From Didymella arachidicola (Eukaryota; Ascomycota; Dothideomycetes; Pleosporales; Didymellaceae), in NCBI GenBank assembly GCA_016630955.3, contig CM049992.1, forward strand, positions 1,736,001 through 1,800,000: DNA of 64,000 nt, in the 5' to 3' direction. The notes beneath the pieces were generated by a model. It did not search any database, was not told where the DNA came from, and was given only the letters and a program-made list of their open reading frames with translations. The position numbers were made by a program, and so were the translations under genes. Of this stretch, positions 12,148 through 23,429 are shown piece by piece; the first letter of the stretch is position 1, and each line of letters begins with the position of its first letter.

Positions 12148-13878
12148 TTATAGGTTCCGCCTGTCGCTGGAAAGTTGAGCACCAGCAGGCTTGCCGTATG
12201 TTTCCTTTTGGCTTGTGACGGGCTTCCACTCAAAGTGATGCTTGCCTTCCATGGGCTTCTTGACCTGTGCGTCCTGGTCGCCCTTCTTGTCGAACATATG
12301 GCTACCAAAGTAGTCCAGCTCAGCCTCGTAGAAGCTTGTCGGCAGGTCCGTGCCAGTAGACACCTTGAAATACTCAAGGCTAGCACTCAGGGCAGGGATA
12401 ACCTGGTCCGTCTCAACTGCCTTAGCAACGATGCGTCGTAGTGCAGGAAAGGTCTTCTTGATGTCTTTAGCGACTACCGAGGAGAAGTTGAGGTTAAGAT
12501 CTTCGGACGAGGGGTTGTTCTTGAGTACAGGGGCGAGGACATTGTCGGAGATGTAGTCGGCCTGGATAATGCAACCAGCGCGCCAGATTTGCCAAACTTG
12601 CGAGTAATCAATTGACCAGGAATGTGCTTGGTCAGCGCGTGCGATGATGTTCATGCCCTGGATGTAGCTGGCTAGACATGCTGCATATGTGGCTTGGCGA
12701 ATGTCCTCAATGAAGGCCTTCTTGTCTTTGACATCGTTCAGCTCGCTAGGGGGAAAGCCTCCATCGAATGTTTTGTTCGCGCGTTCGCGATCGCCTCGGT
12801 ATGCAGATGCCAGGCGCAAGGCGTGGGCAACATTGAGAGTGAAAGCCGGTACATGCAGCTCGATTGCCTCGGTATTGGACCAGATGCCGGTTCCTTCTTC
12901 ACCAGTAATATCTTGTACAACCTTGTCGAGAACTTCAGAGATAACGAGTGGGTGTTCTGAATTCGAATTGTCTCCCTGCTCGCGCTTGTGGGAAAGGTCG
13001 GCGCCGATCGAAATAAGGAATGTTCCTTGCTGTCCGTTGCGTAAGCAGACGAATCGAATCCTGGCTGAGAATACTGACTAATTCGCCTGACGAGTTCCAC
13101 TCGTTCAGCACATCACCAATCTCTTCGTAGTCAAGACCCAGCTTGCGCATAATGCCCCAGGCTTCACAAATGGCGCTCATCATGCCGTGCTCAATTCCGT
13201 TGTGCACCATCTTGACATAGTGGCCTGCACCACCCTTGCCAATGAGGCCAACACATGGTTTGCCCTCCTTGTCCTTAGCTGCAACCTTCTGGAGTAATGG
13301 GAGAACCTCCTTGATACCAGATTCGTCGCCTCCTGGACACATGGACGGGCCAGCTCGAGCTGCCTGGTAGCCACCACTGACACCGCAACCGATGTAGTGG
13401 ATTCCGGTGTCTTTGCACTTGTTCTGTCGTCGCTCGGTGTTTGCGAAGTGCTCATTGCCGCAGTCAAGAATGATATCCCCCTTGGACAGCTTTGACATAA
13501 GACCGTCGAGGACCCTGTCGCCGACGTTTCCATGGGGTAGAGAAAACACCAGCAAACGGGGTTCGGAGAGTGATTTACAAAGTGAGTCGTAGTCTTGCAA
13601 GTTCGTCAGCGGGACTCAAGGCTGTACTTGGTGTCAACGAGCATACCCTTGTGTTTCGTGAGCTTTCCGTGGTAACCAGCTTTCTCGGCCTTCTCGATCA
13701 CCGCATCCATAGTCTCTTCAGACGGATCTGAGAGACTGACATGCACACCGTCTTCTGCGAAGAGTAGGGCCATGCCGCCGCCCATACTCCCGCACCCGAT
13801 CATGGCAATCTGCTACAGTTAGCTTTCATGCCTTACACCCACCATCAGCAGTTCACCGACAGATGTAAAGCTCGACAT
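12148..13878 (-). CDS. 6-phosphogluconate dehydrogenase (decarboxylating) family enzyme
   Basis: Family reaction: 6-phosphogluconate + NADP+ to ribulose 5-phosphate + CO2 + NADPH, in the oxidative pentose-phosphate pathway. Exons are 13861-13878 (tiny), 13647-13809, 13079-13593 and 12148-13029; 525 residues. The N-terminal Rossmann motif reads IAMIGCGSMGGGMA. The signature DCGNEH...RR, the SGGYQAARAGPS segment and the GxGHYVKMVHNGIEHGMM helix with the catalytic Lys are present. The all-alpha C-domain follows (GIWSNTEAIELHVPA, IYQVWQIWRAGCII-like). Introns 2-4 are well supported. The first splice (donor GTCGGT) is my least certain call, and the first six residues could differ. It resembles the divergent fungal 6PGD clade rather than the classic Gnd1, so in-vivo substrate is inferred. 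Confidence 0.88.
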
Positions 13879-14476
13879 ATTAGTTAGCGGGCTGTTTCAG
13901 CCTCGAGTTGTCGGGAACGGTAGGATACCAGAAAGGCAGAAAATAAGACCAGAATGAAGAGGTAAGCAAGGTTGGAGAATGCAGGAAGGGAAGGATCTTG
14001 GTAGTGAACCAGCTTGTCGAGGAATTGAAGCATGACCGTAGATGAGACTCGATGAAGAGCTTTATTATGCAACAATTCAACGAACGAAAGAGTGACGTCG
14101 AGTGGGGTAGGTAGCTGCGGTCTAGTGTGGTTCTATTTCAGATATCTCGCCTGTAGTCTTCAGCGACTGGTGACAGGAAGGAGGGATGGTTCAGGGCTGG
14201 AGGGCGGCAACATCAAATGCGACAGTAATAGCGCCGTCATTTCTGGCGCACTTGCACGCCATCATGTCAGGGAGACCAGCTCCAGGCGGCGCTGTTGAGG
14301 TCTCGGGAGGGGCGCTGGCGGAAGAGCGCCGAGTAGAAGTCGCGCTAAAAGAGCCGCACGCTACGCGGAAAGCTTGACCGTCATCTTGCCCACAACGACC
14401 CACCAGGACAACAACTCAAAGCTCACCACCACCGAAACTTGCAATCAGCTGATCATACATCTTCACGATCGCACTC
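13879..14476. other. Divergent promoter region, 6PGD-like gene and Y14
   Basis: About 600 nt between two divergent genes. A purine-rich stretch near 14160-14330; no gene or clear box identified. Confidence 0.5.
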
Positions 14477-15002
14477 ATGGCCGACACCGAGATGGAAGTC
14501 GACCAGGTCGAGCAGCCCGAGACCACCTCTGCCGAGCCCAAGGTCAACGATGCGCGCACTGGTGCTGGCGCAACTGCTGTGCGTTCAATCGAGGGGTGGA
14601 TTATCATTGTTACAAATGTGCACGAGGAGGCGACTGAAGAGGATGTTCAGGACATGTTCGGTGAGTTCGGCACGATCAAGAACCTGCACATGAATCTCGA
14701 TCGCCGAACGGGTTACGTCAAGGCATGTCTCCTCCACAGGATTGAGGATCATGGGTTGACACATCATGCAGGGCTATATACTCATCGAATATCCCACTCT
14801 CGAAGAAGCAAATGCCGCGATCAAGGGCGCGAACGGCGAGGAGCTGCTGGAGCAGAAGGTCACAGTTGACTTCGCCTTCGTTCGACCGCCGCCAGTGAAC
14901 AAGGGACGCGCCCGTGACCATGACAAGCGATCGAGTGGACGTGGTGCAGGAAGGGCCAGGAGTAGGAGTCCTGAGCGCGATGGCTCGGACATGGAGGACT
15001 AG
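14477..15002 (+). CDS. RNA-binding protein Y14/RBM8A, exon-junction-complex subunit
   Basis: Y14 pairs with Mago nashi and is deposited on spliced mRNA, where it influences decay, export and localisation. The exons 14477-14722 and 14772-15002 encode 158 residues. After an acidic N-tail there is one RRM (about residues 38-118): GWIIIVTNV as RNP2-like, NLDRRTGYVK|GYILIEY as RNP1-like, then VDFAFVRPPP. The C-tail is Arg/Ser-rich (RARSRSPERDGSD), as in animals. The exon join falls exactly in the conserved GYxKGY motif and requires an intron from 14723 to 14771 that begins GC (AAG|GCATGT) and ends CAG; no GT donor keeps the frame. Predicted nuclear and shuttling. Confidence 0.93.
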
Positions 15003-16000
15003 GGCACGCCACGATGTTCAGCGAGACGTATCTGCGAGGTCATCAGTATCCAGATTTCAAAGGTTCAGCCACGCGGCGAGCGACAATTGTGGCTGAAAGC
15101 ACTCCATGAGGCATACATCGAAGAGGATGGATGAAGAGCGGACATTGGAGTTGAATTGAGCTTCCCGGTCTGTCTCTGATGAGGGCAGGTCGGGCTATTG
15201 CACCTTACTTGTAAGCTCAATCCTGTGTGCAACACAAACCTTTGCTGAATAATGTCCAGGACTCATTGCTATTCGTCACATATAGTGAGACCTTATTTTT
15301 GACTACACAGGACAGGGCAGCTCGTACATCTCAAGACAGGCACCGGAGCATGCTTTGTGGCACCACATAGTGTCCAAGTCTCAGCAAAGCTCATGAGCGG
15401 ATCGGAAGCAGGGATTCGCTACGACCAGGCCCGGCTGGAATGTGCATAGCGAATGTTCGGGACCATTGCAAGCATGGGCTCGAAGATCTTGACTGGCGAG
15501 GTGTTTGTATGTGCAGTGTCGCACTACGCGTATACGTCATCCAGTTGGCAGCCAGCAAAAACACGGCTTGCATTGTTACAAAATAGCAGTGACCAAAGCT
15601 GGAGCTCGTGTTGCGCCAATCCGGCGACCGAGAGCCGATTGGCTGATCAGGATTCACGGATACCAGCCACCTCGAATCGCAACACTTTTGGTGCAGCAAC
15701 AGCTCTGCTTTGTCCACCACAATACGCACAATGCATCTCTGTTTCTAGTCAGCCTCCCATGGCCCGATCTTCCAGATAGCTCGCTATTCAGCCGCGAGGT
15801 CTTCGGCAAACTTCGAACTCGTGTGCGGCCAACAGTCCCGAAATTTAAGACCGGCCGATCTCTAGGGCTCCTTCTCGTTCGAGCCTGGCCGTCGTTCGTC
15901 GATAAACCCACCTTCCTTAAGCACAGTGGTTTGCTTTGTACCATGGGTGCACCCCTGCTATCACGCCGTTGTCGCCATCGTCATATCGCGCCGCTCATTG
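15003..16000. other. Intergenic, no gene seen
   Basis: 3' region of Y14 and upstream region of the S28 peptidase. An open frame at 15505-16047 has no family likeness and runs through the TATA element, so I treat it as chance. Confidence 0.5.
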
Positions 16001-16007
16001 TATATAT
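16001..16007 (+). promoter_or_regulatory. TATA box of the S28 peptidase gene
   Basis: TATATAT 54 nt before the ATG at 16061; supports that start and the small first exon. Confidence 0.5.
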
Positions 16008-16060
16008 TCCGTGGCCTTTCCTAGGCTCATCCTGCATCTTCGCATGAGCATTCTTACAAC

Positions 16061-17860
16061 ATGCGTTTTTCGACTGTCGTTGCAGGGCTCGTATTTGGCC
16101 TCGGAGCTGCCGCCATTAGAGTAGGGCCTGTACAGGCTGGTCAGGTTGTTGCAGAGGTATGTGTAAATGTCTAGCATGGTGTGCTGTTTTGCGGCGCAAT
16201 GGGCACACTGCCCAGGAGCTTGGTAGTGCTTATCGCAATTCGTCTGATGTCTAAGACTTGGTCGTCAACAGCTTCAAATGGTCCTGAGCTTACACAACGC
16301 CAGGTTCAACACGCAAAGTCTCGTCGCAGTCTCTACAAGCGTGATGACGAAGTCGATCTGACCCTGTTGTACCCTGAACGCAACATCTCTGTGCCTGTTG
16401 ACTTTTTCCACAACGACACTCGTTATGAGCCTCACTCGAACGGTACCTTCAATTTGAGGTACTGGTTTGACGATACTTACTACGAACCGGGCGGTCCCGT
16501 CTTCGTTCTACTTGGAGGCGAGACTGATGGAGCTGATCGTCTTCCATTTCTGCAGAAGGGCATCGTGCACCAGGTGATCAAGGCTACCAAGGGTCTTGGT
16601 GTCATCCTCGAACACCGGTACTACGGCACTAGTTTCCCTGTCGATGATCTTACAACTGAGAATCTGCGCTTCCTCTCAACGGAGCAGGCTCTTGCCGAAA
16701 TCGACTACTTCGCGAGGAACGTCAAGTTCGTTGGTCACGAAGACAAAGATCTCACATCACCCTCGACTCCTTGGATTGTTTACGGTGGCTCGTACGCCGG
16801 TGCACAAGCCTCTTTCCTTCGCGTCACTTACCCTGAGACCTTTTGGGGCGCCATCTCCTCGTCAGGTGTCACATTCTCTATATATGACTACTGGCAGTAT
16901 TTCGAGCCCATCAGACTTTTCGGTCCTCCTGATTGCATCAAGAACACTCAGACTCTGATCGATGTCATCGATAAGCATCTCCTGGACAACAACACTGCCA
17001 ACATCCAGACTCTCAAGTCCGTCTTTGGTCTCGGCAAAATCACCGATAACAGGGATTTCGCCAACCAATTGACCGGCGTTTATGGATGGCAGAGCACCAA
17101 TTGGGACCCCAAGATCAACTCGCCCTCCTTCTACAATTATTGCCGCAATGTCACGCAGTCTTTCGACCAAGCTGAGCCCGCTACTGAGAGTCTGCGCCCC
17201 ACCGTGGCCGGTCTCGTCTCGGCAGCTGGATATGGCAATGACACCCTAGTCCAAAACATTACCTTGAATGCCATCAGTTGGGTCAACCAGACCGTTCTTC
17301 CCGGCTGGCGACAATCGGACTACTCTCAGGATCGCTACTTCACCATCCTGAACGAGACGGCCCTGCAGCAGTACACGGCTCTCGAGGCCTATGGCGCTAC
17401 CAGCTGGAACTACCAGGTCTGCACCGAATGGGGCTACATACAAACCGGCAATACCCCTGCCGACATTAAGCCCCTCATCTCTCGTACCCTAGACCTCGAG
17501 TATCTGACCTTCTTTTGCCGCGCGCAGTTCAATATCACTACCCCTCCTGACATCGAGAAGGTCAACAAGTATGGCGGTTACAACATCAGCTACCCTCGCC
17601 TTGCCACCATCGGTGGTAATGCTGACCCCTGGCGCCCTGCTACACCGCTGTGGTACCCCGAGAGTCGCGAGGACACAGTTGAGGAGCCATGGCACCTCAT
17701 CAGTCACGGTGTGCATCACTGGGAGGAGAACGGTATCTTTGACAACGAGACCACTCCTACCCTACCCCCGTACCAGGTTATCTATGCGCAGCAGTATCTG
17801 AAAAACATTGTTGTAGACTGGTTGGAGGAGTGGAAGGGCGGATACCAAACCGAGTTGTAA
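16061..17860 (+). CDS. Secreted serine carboxypeptidase, family S28
   Basis: S28 enzymes (Pro-X carboxypeptidase/DPP-II/thymus serine protease group; acidic prolyl peptidases in fungi) cleave after proline in the secretome or vacuole. Exons 16061-16156 and 16304-17860 give 550 residues. Exon 1 encodes a signal peptide (MRFSTVVAGLVFGLGAAA). A Lys-Arg pair (LYKRDDE) just after it may be a propeptide cleavage site. The catalytic serine sits in VYGGSYAG (about residue 195), the aspartate in GGNADPWR and the histidine in SHGVHHWEENG near the end, so the triad is complete. Many NxT/NxS sites fit secretion. The 147-nt intron is longer than its neighbours; its acceptor at 16303 was chosen because the nearer AG breaks the frame. 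Confidence 0.9.
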
Positions 17861-18775
17861 ACGCAGCAAATATAAACCTCGGAGTGCTCGCGACCGAGTA
17901 GTCTTAGCAAGTCCTCGCCGCGGCCGCTGTCTCAGTATTATGAAAGCCATGCATAGGTTCAATTTGCGAAATTAGTCAGGTTCTTCCGGCTGTTATGATA
18001 GCTGATGGTATCGCCGAGCGCTGTAACACCTGTCAATGGGATTGATTAACAATTCCATGGCAGGTCATATCATTTCGCCGGTACACGCAGGCGAGAATGC
18101 GAATAGAGGCCTAATTGGCTCCTTGCTGCTATTCGCGCAGCCCGAGCCTGGGTTCTAGTCGCATGTGTTCTTCCCCATGTCAGATATCGATATTCAGGAC
18201 TGGCAGCTTTAGACTGGAACATGCAAGAATATACCTTGAGACTGGACCTCCAGGACATTTGACTGCATATACTGCCGAGAAACCCAACATTAATGTAAGT
18301 ATGACTGTCGACCATGCCCTTTTTTCAACGACCAATTGTGGAAATATATTCGTGGGCGATCAATAACGTACTTTGAAGATAACGTCTACTTTTTTTGCTG
18401 TCCAGAGTCTAATCTAATGTATTGTCACTGGCTGTTCGTAGACTTGAAATAGCGTGGTCATGTTCGTATCGCCTGATGATGCATCAACTTTGAACGGGAA
18501 TTAATATTTTTGGTATTATAAAGAACGACTTCATCATCGTTCGATGACATATTAATTCCAAGTATCTGCACATCTGAGTCCGTACACATTCCAGTGTGTG
18601 ATGCGAAGACAGCGTGGTACAACGGGCAAGACTCCAACAATGGTAAGCTGGAACATCCATGCACTCCTACACTAAACGAAAAGAAAAGTAACCCAGTAGC
18701 GCTGCAGTAGTCCAAGGAGTCAGAGGATGAGTTACGGCTACATTTCCAAATGCGAGCCCTCAAGAACTCAAATCC
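17861..18775. other. Intergenic, no gene seen
   Basis: Convergent 3' regions of the peptidase and the multicopper oxidase; AT-richer toward 18350-18560. No ORF of note. Confidence 0.5.
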
Positions 18776-20869
18776 CTACTTCTTCGACGTGTTCTTGCCA
18801 TTCTGGTTAACACTCGTGGTAGTCGTCTTGAACGTCGTAGGCACAGGTCCTGCAGCGTTTTTCGTAGTTGTAGTTCCAGTCGTGCTCGTTTTGCTAACTG
18901 TAGCAGTGCGTGTAGCAGATGCAGTTGCACCGGTCTTGTGCGTCGACCAATACTCCGCAAGCGCCTTCTCAACTTCATCGACCTTGTTATACGCATCTAG
19001 CTTAATGAAAAACTTAAGCTTCTCATAGATTGCAGACTTGCTGAACGGCCCGGTGCGCTCGAGGTAGTCTTTGTCTTTGAAGGAAACGGCGCGGTATTGT
19101 GGGTCCATCGGGTCGATGAAGCGCGTTGTCTCGGGGTAGCCGAAATCTGAGAGCGCGGTGACATTAAATGCTGCGAGCATCTCGTGGTCTTCATGGATGA
19201 GGTTGTGGCAGCTGCAGTCGCGTTAGTTTCGAACCAGCATGAAAGTTTCAGAAGAGGCTTACTGGAACATATATAGGCCGTCCCATGGGGCATAGCGAGC
19301 GACGACATCGATCTGCTCGTTCACGTCCAGCCACATGACATCCTTGAGCGCGACTCTTTCATACGGCATGATAGCGCCACGGCCACCCGATCGAGCAGTG
19401 ATTTGCAAATCTACTAGATGGATGTGAATGGGGTGCGACCACCCACCGCCATTGTTCGCGAGTGTCCACTTCTGAACAGCACCACGCTCGGGCTTGGCAA
19501 GGACACGTTGGTCGATATCACTCCAGGTTATTCCGTTGATTTCCCATTTGCCGTTGCTGTGCTCGAATTTGAAGTTGTATTCTGTCGGGGCGTGGGCTGG
19601 TGGGAAAGGAACGTTGCGGAGGGTTTGGGGGAGGCCGTTGGGGAGGTTGTCTTTCCTACTTAAATCGGAGACTTTGTCACCAACGATGAAGCCTGTTTGA
19701 CGTTACTCGTGATTTAGTAAAAGAATCGGTCAGGATGTACTTACGCATCACTTGGTCAGTGGAGTTGAAGTCCTTGTCAGCAGCGACCTTGCGGCTGTTG
19801 CGTAGAGTGACATTCTTGCCGGCGTAGGAGCTGAAGTCGAAGATGACCTCCCATCTTTCCGCAACTGAGATGTACAAGTCATTTGTTTGGACAGGATTCA
19901 GGGTCAAACCAGCATCGGACGCGAATACTGTAAAAGGAATCTGCTTTCCTGCGGCATCGCTAGACTCAAAGTAGAGCTGATAGGACCTGCTGATACCGGT
20001 GTTCAGAAAGCGAAGACGATACTTGCGAGGCTCGACCTTATGATAAGGCCAAGGTACACCGTTCACATGTATGACGTCGCCGAAAAGGCTGGTAGTCTCG
20101 CCGTTTGCCTCTGGGTCCCACAGGCTGCCATCGAAATTATAGCGTTTGGCGGCAAGAGCAAGGGGCAGATCGAACTTGTCAGACGGAAGGCCAAGCGCAT
20201 CTTCCTTATCATCAGACAAAATATAGAAGCCAGCTTGCCCAAAGTAAGCATTCTCGGCGGTGTGATCGACAGCATGATCGTGATACCAGAGGGTACGAGC
20301 GTTCTGTCGATTGGGGTAGTAGTAGTCTTTATACTGTCCCGGAGCGGTAGTGTCGTCTGCCCATCCATCGAATGGGGCTCGACTGTACGAGCCGTGAAGG
20401 TGTACACTATTAGCAAGAGTCCCTAAGATCATGTGAGATGATGAATAAAGAGTTGATGACTGAGTTGGTAAAGAGCCACTGACCTTTGTTGACGAAACGG
20501 ACTACAGCTTCATGCCCTTGACGAACCCTGAAGGTAGGGCCAGGAACTTCACCGTTGTAGCCAACAAGGCTGGTCTTACCCAAATTGGGGTAAATTTGGA
20601 TATCGACCGGTTTGATCTCAATCTCGTAATAGTCGAGGGGGGAGCCATCAGAATTCTGAACCGTGCTATACGTGTGTTAGATCTCTAAGATCTCATCACG
20701 GAAGGAAAAGGCAAACCTACTATTTCGGCGAAATCTCACTCCCAAAGGCGAGGGGCTGCGTGTAAAGAGGGTAAACAGGAGATAACCATGGAAAAGATCC
20801 GCCCTGAGCGAGAACACCACTTGTCCCGAGCAAAGCCAAAAGACCGGACTGAAGATACCGGCCAGGCAT
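18776..20869 (-). CDS. Bilirubin-oxidase-like multicopper oxidase, secreted
   Basis: A four-copper oxidase that couples one-electron oxidation of phenolic or pyrrolic substrates to reduction of O2 to water. Exons: 20721-20869, 20484-20665, 19745-20422, 19263-19692, 18776-19211; 624 residues, all joins in frame. N-terminal signal peptide (YLQSGLLALLGTSGVLAQ). Copper ligands are all visible: SVHLHGSYSR and LWYHDHAVDHT in the first cupredoxin domain, SHPIHIHLVD and FHCHNLIHEDHEM in the last; the axial residue after HEDHE is Met, as in bilirubin oxidases. The final intron splits the HCH motif. After the catalytic part there is a ~60-residue Ser/Thr-rich, basic tail with no obvious GPI signal. Family is sure; the substrate is not. 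Confidence 0.92.
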
Positions 20870-23429
20870 TGTGTGACAAAGAATATGTAGCTAAAGACTA
20901 TACAGCTTGAGAAGGCCTTGCTTAAGTCTAAGAATCGGATCGTAGAGTATAAAGTCTTGATTGAAATGGAAGAGAAGAAGTGATACTTAGAAGTAGGATA
21001 ACGTTTAACTTTGGTGAACGGAGGTGTGAGCTTTTATGCTTCGATGGAGAATGCTGATAGCTGAAGTTGTTGCCGATAGCGCCGTTTTCTGGCTGAGTAT
21101 TATCGACGATCAAATCATACCTTCTTCCACGCAATCTCGCATCGAGGCGAGAAAGTGCACGTCCCAATTGGATGCTGGACAATGCTTGACACCAAGAAGG
21201 ATGACCACCAAGCTTCATGTCATCAGCTACTAAGTGCTTATCGCGTGTCGGAGGCGTAGTCTCCTCGTGGCGGAAGTCATCATCCCGTAGCCGGTGATCA
21301 TCGTTTACTAAGTGCGTAGCTGTGTGCCGGTATTCTAGATGAGATGGACAACATTCAGCTGGTTCGCCTGCGCCCCTGGTATGGTGGTCGAGTTCCCACA
21401 CATGGCTGCAGTGACGAGAAATCCATGTTCCGAATCTCGGTTGAGGAAGCGAAGGCGTCTATCGAAAGCCTTGTAAAGGTCCTTATCGGAGACTACGCGA
21501 AGTTCTCGAGTAAGCCATGTCCAAGTAGGCTTGTCTTCATGAGTAGCATCTGATCGCGACTAGGCACAGGTAAGGGCCTCCACTCTTGGCCCATGCTTCT
21601 AATTCGACCAAAACTCACCTGTGTCCACTCTTTCTTTGTAGTAGAGCCTAAGATGGGCGCTTTGGCGCTCAACGGTCCTCGTTAGATCTCTTGGCAGATA
21701 CCTAGGTACTTTACGCACTAGTGATGGGTTGTGGATACCTTAACACGTGCGACGCTTTATTTCTGGGACCAATTTTTTTGTAATCACCAAGAGAAGAGGG
21801 TTCCATACGACGCAACGTTGATTGTGGGCAAATTGAAGGCAGACGGAAGTTTCGAGCAGATGGAGTCAGATCTTCAAGGAGCCAATCGAAAAGCGTCAGA
21901 GATCAATGCAGAGGCAAGGTAACATGCCATGCTTGCATGACTGCAGCCTTATTCGCGCTCCATGTCGAACTCCACGTTCACAAGGTCTACCGGCACTCAT
22001 CGCCGCATAGGAGTAAAAGCAGCACACCAAATGGCGAGCTGAGTTGTTCTGATGTCAAACAAAAATGATGTCACGACGGTACTTGCGCATGCTGAGCAGC
22101 GGACATCGTGAGAGCTGAGGTAGGGCTGGTGAGGCTGACTGTGAAAAAGGCGAGGTCTTGAAGGCGGAAGATCGCCGTCCCACTCCCGTCAAGACTCAGC
22201 CGCACTCGCTAAATCAGACACGTTGCTTGTACCAGTACACGCCCATCACCACGTCGCAGGCACTTTAGTCTGCATCGCGGGGTAGAGGGACCAGATCCGA
22301 AGACCGAGCGCCTGTCAGCCGCTCCCACAGGATCTACCATGGTTCCACGTGCACCGAAGCCCCACTGGGACTGTAGGGGCGGGCTTGGCACCCAAACTTC
22401 CGCTCGGTCCACACGTTCTACGCGAAGCTTGGTCACCTGTAGATGGCCCCGAACGGCTCTCAGCTCACGTTGTACCACATCGCTTGTTCCAAATACTGCT
22501 TCAGCAGCCTCGCATAGTGACGTCCAGATCTGTTGTGGAGACAGGAAGCGTCCCGAGGTCTAGTATCAGCGCCCGGGAGAAATGGCATCACGCATAATGT
22601 CCGCATATTATGAGAGAAAAGAATTGGCTCACCCAGCAACAGCGAAGTGCCTACTTGGCTTTGGGAACACCAATACTCCGCATCTCTTTGCGGCATCTTT
22701 CTATGTCGGTCTGTGGAAGCGCCACATACCTCTGCATTATCGTCTTCCTGCGCCAGTATTGTGCAGAGGTACCATCAACATCTAACCCAGAGCATGACTG
22801 AAGTATCAATGCTAATATACGAGCAAATGTATGCCATCATAACAGACAGAGCAGCGACGAGAAACCAGCTCACACAAGATCCCAAGACGTACCACATCAC
22901 ATTGGCCAATTTAGGCATTTCATTGGATATCTAGGTGCATTCATTATCAGATGCTGAGCTGACTACCCCACCACTGAGTTCGCCGGCGATATAAGCAAGG
23001 TTCGCCAAAACCTGAACCGGACTATTGAATGCGGATGCGGCAGTGTGAAGAAGATTATGTGTCTAAGTCACAGCGGCGTCATCTCAGCGAACGTTCCCGT
23101 TGCTTATCAATTCCACCCTTCTACTGTCGGCTAACTGTCATCTGGGCTTCACAGGCCAATAAAATGCCGATATATATGGATCCCGTCGTGCCAAGTTTAC
23201 AAGGAGCGCAACTTGGCATTTGCTTGGGCCCCTACATTCATTGGTCCGGCTCGAGAGTAACTGGCACGGAAAGGATTGCTCAGAACCAAAAATTTCTGGA
23301 CCTCTTCGAACCCTGTGAGACTTGACGAGATGCAAAGAGCCCCCCATATGTATATGCACAGCTACACGAGTAGCCATCACTGCTCGCAAAAACGCCGTTT
23401 GAGGCTGGGATTCGCCAATCGTGTCGAAC
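20870..23429. other. Long gene-poor stretch
   Basis: About 2.5 kb with no convincing gene. Two modest frames stand out: 21344-21553 (ATG start, 69 codons, a GTAAGC donor at 21510) and 21731-21922 (63 codons, no ATG). Either could be an exon of an unrecognised gene, but I could not join them in frame. TACTAAGTGC occurs twice at about 21229 and 21307. No tRNA or mobile element seen. Confidence 0.4.

Noticed and set aside
15505..16047. 180-codon plus-strand frame
   Set aside because: No domain likeness and it runs over the TATA box of the S28 gene.
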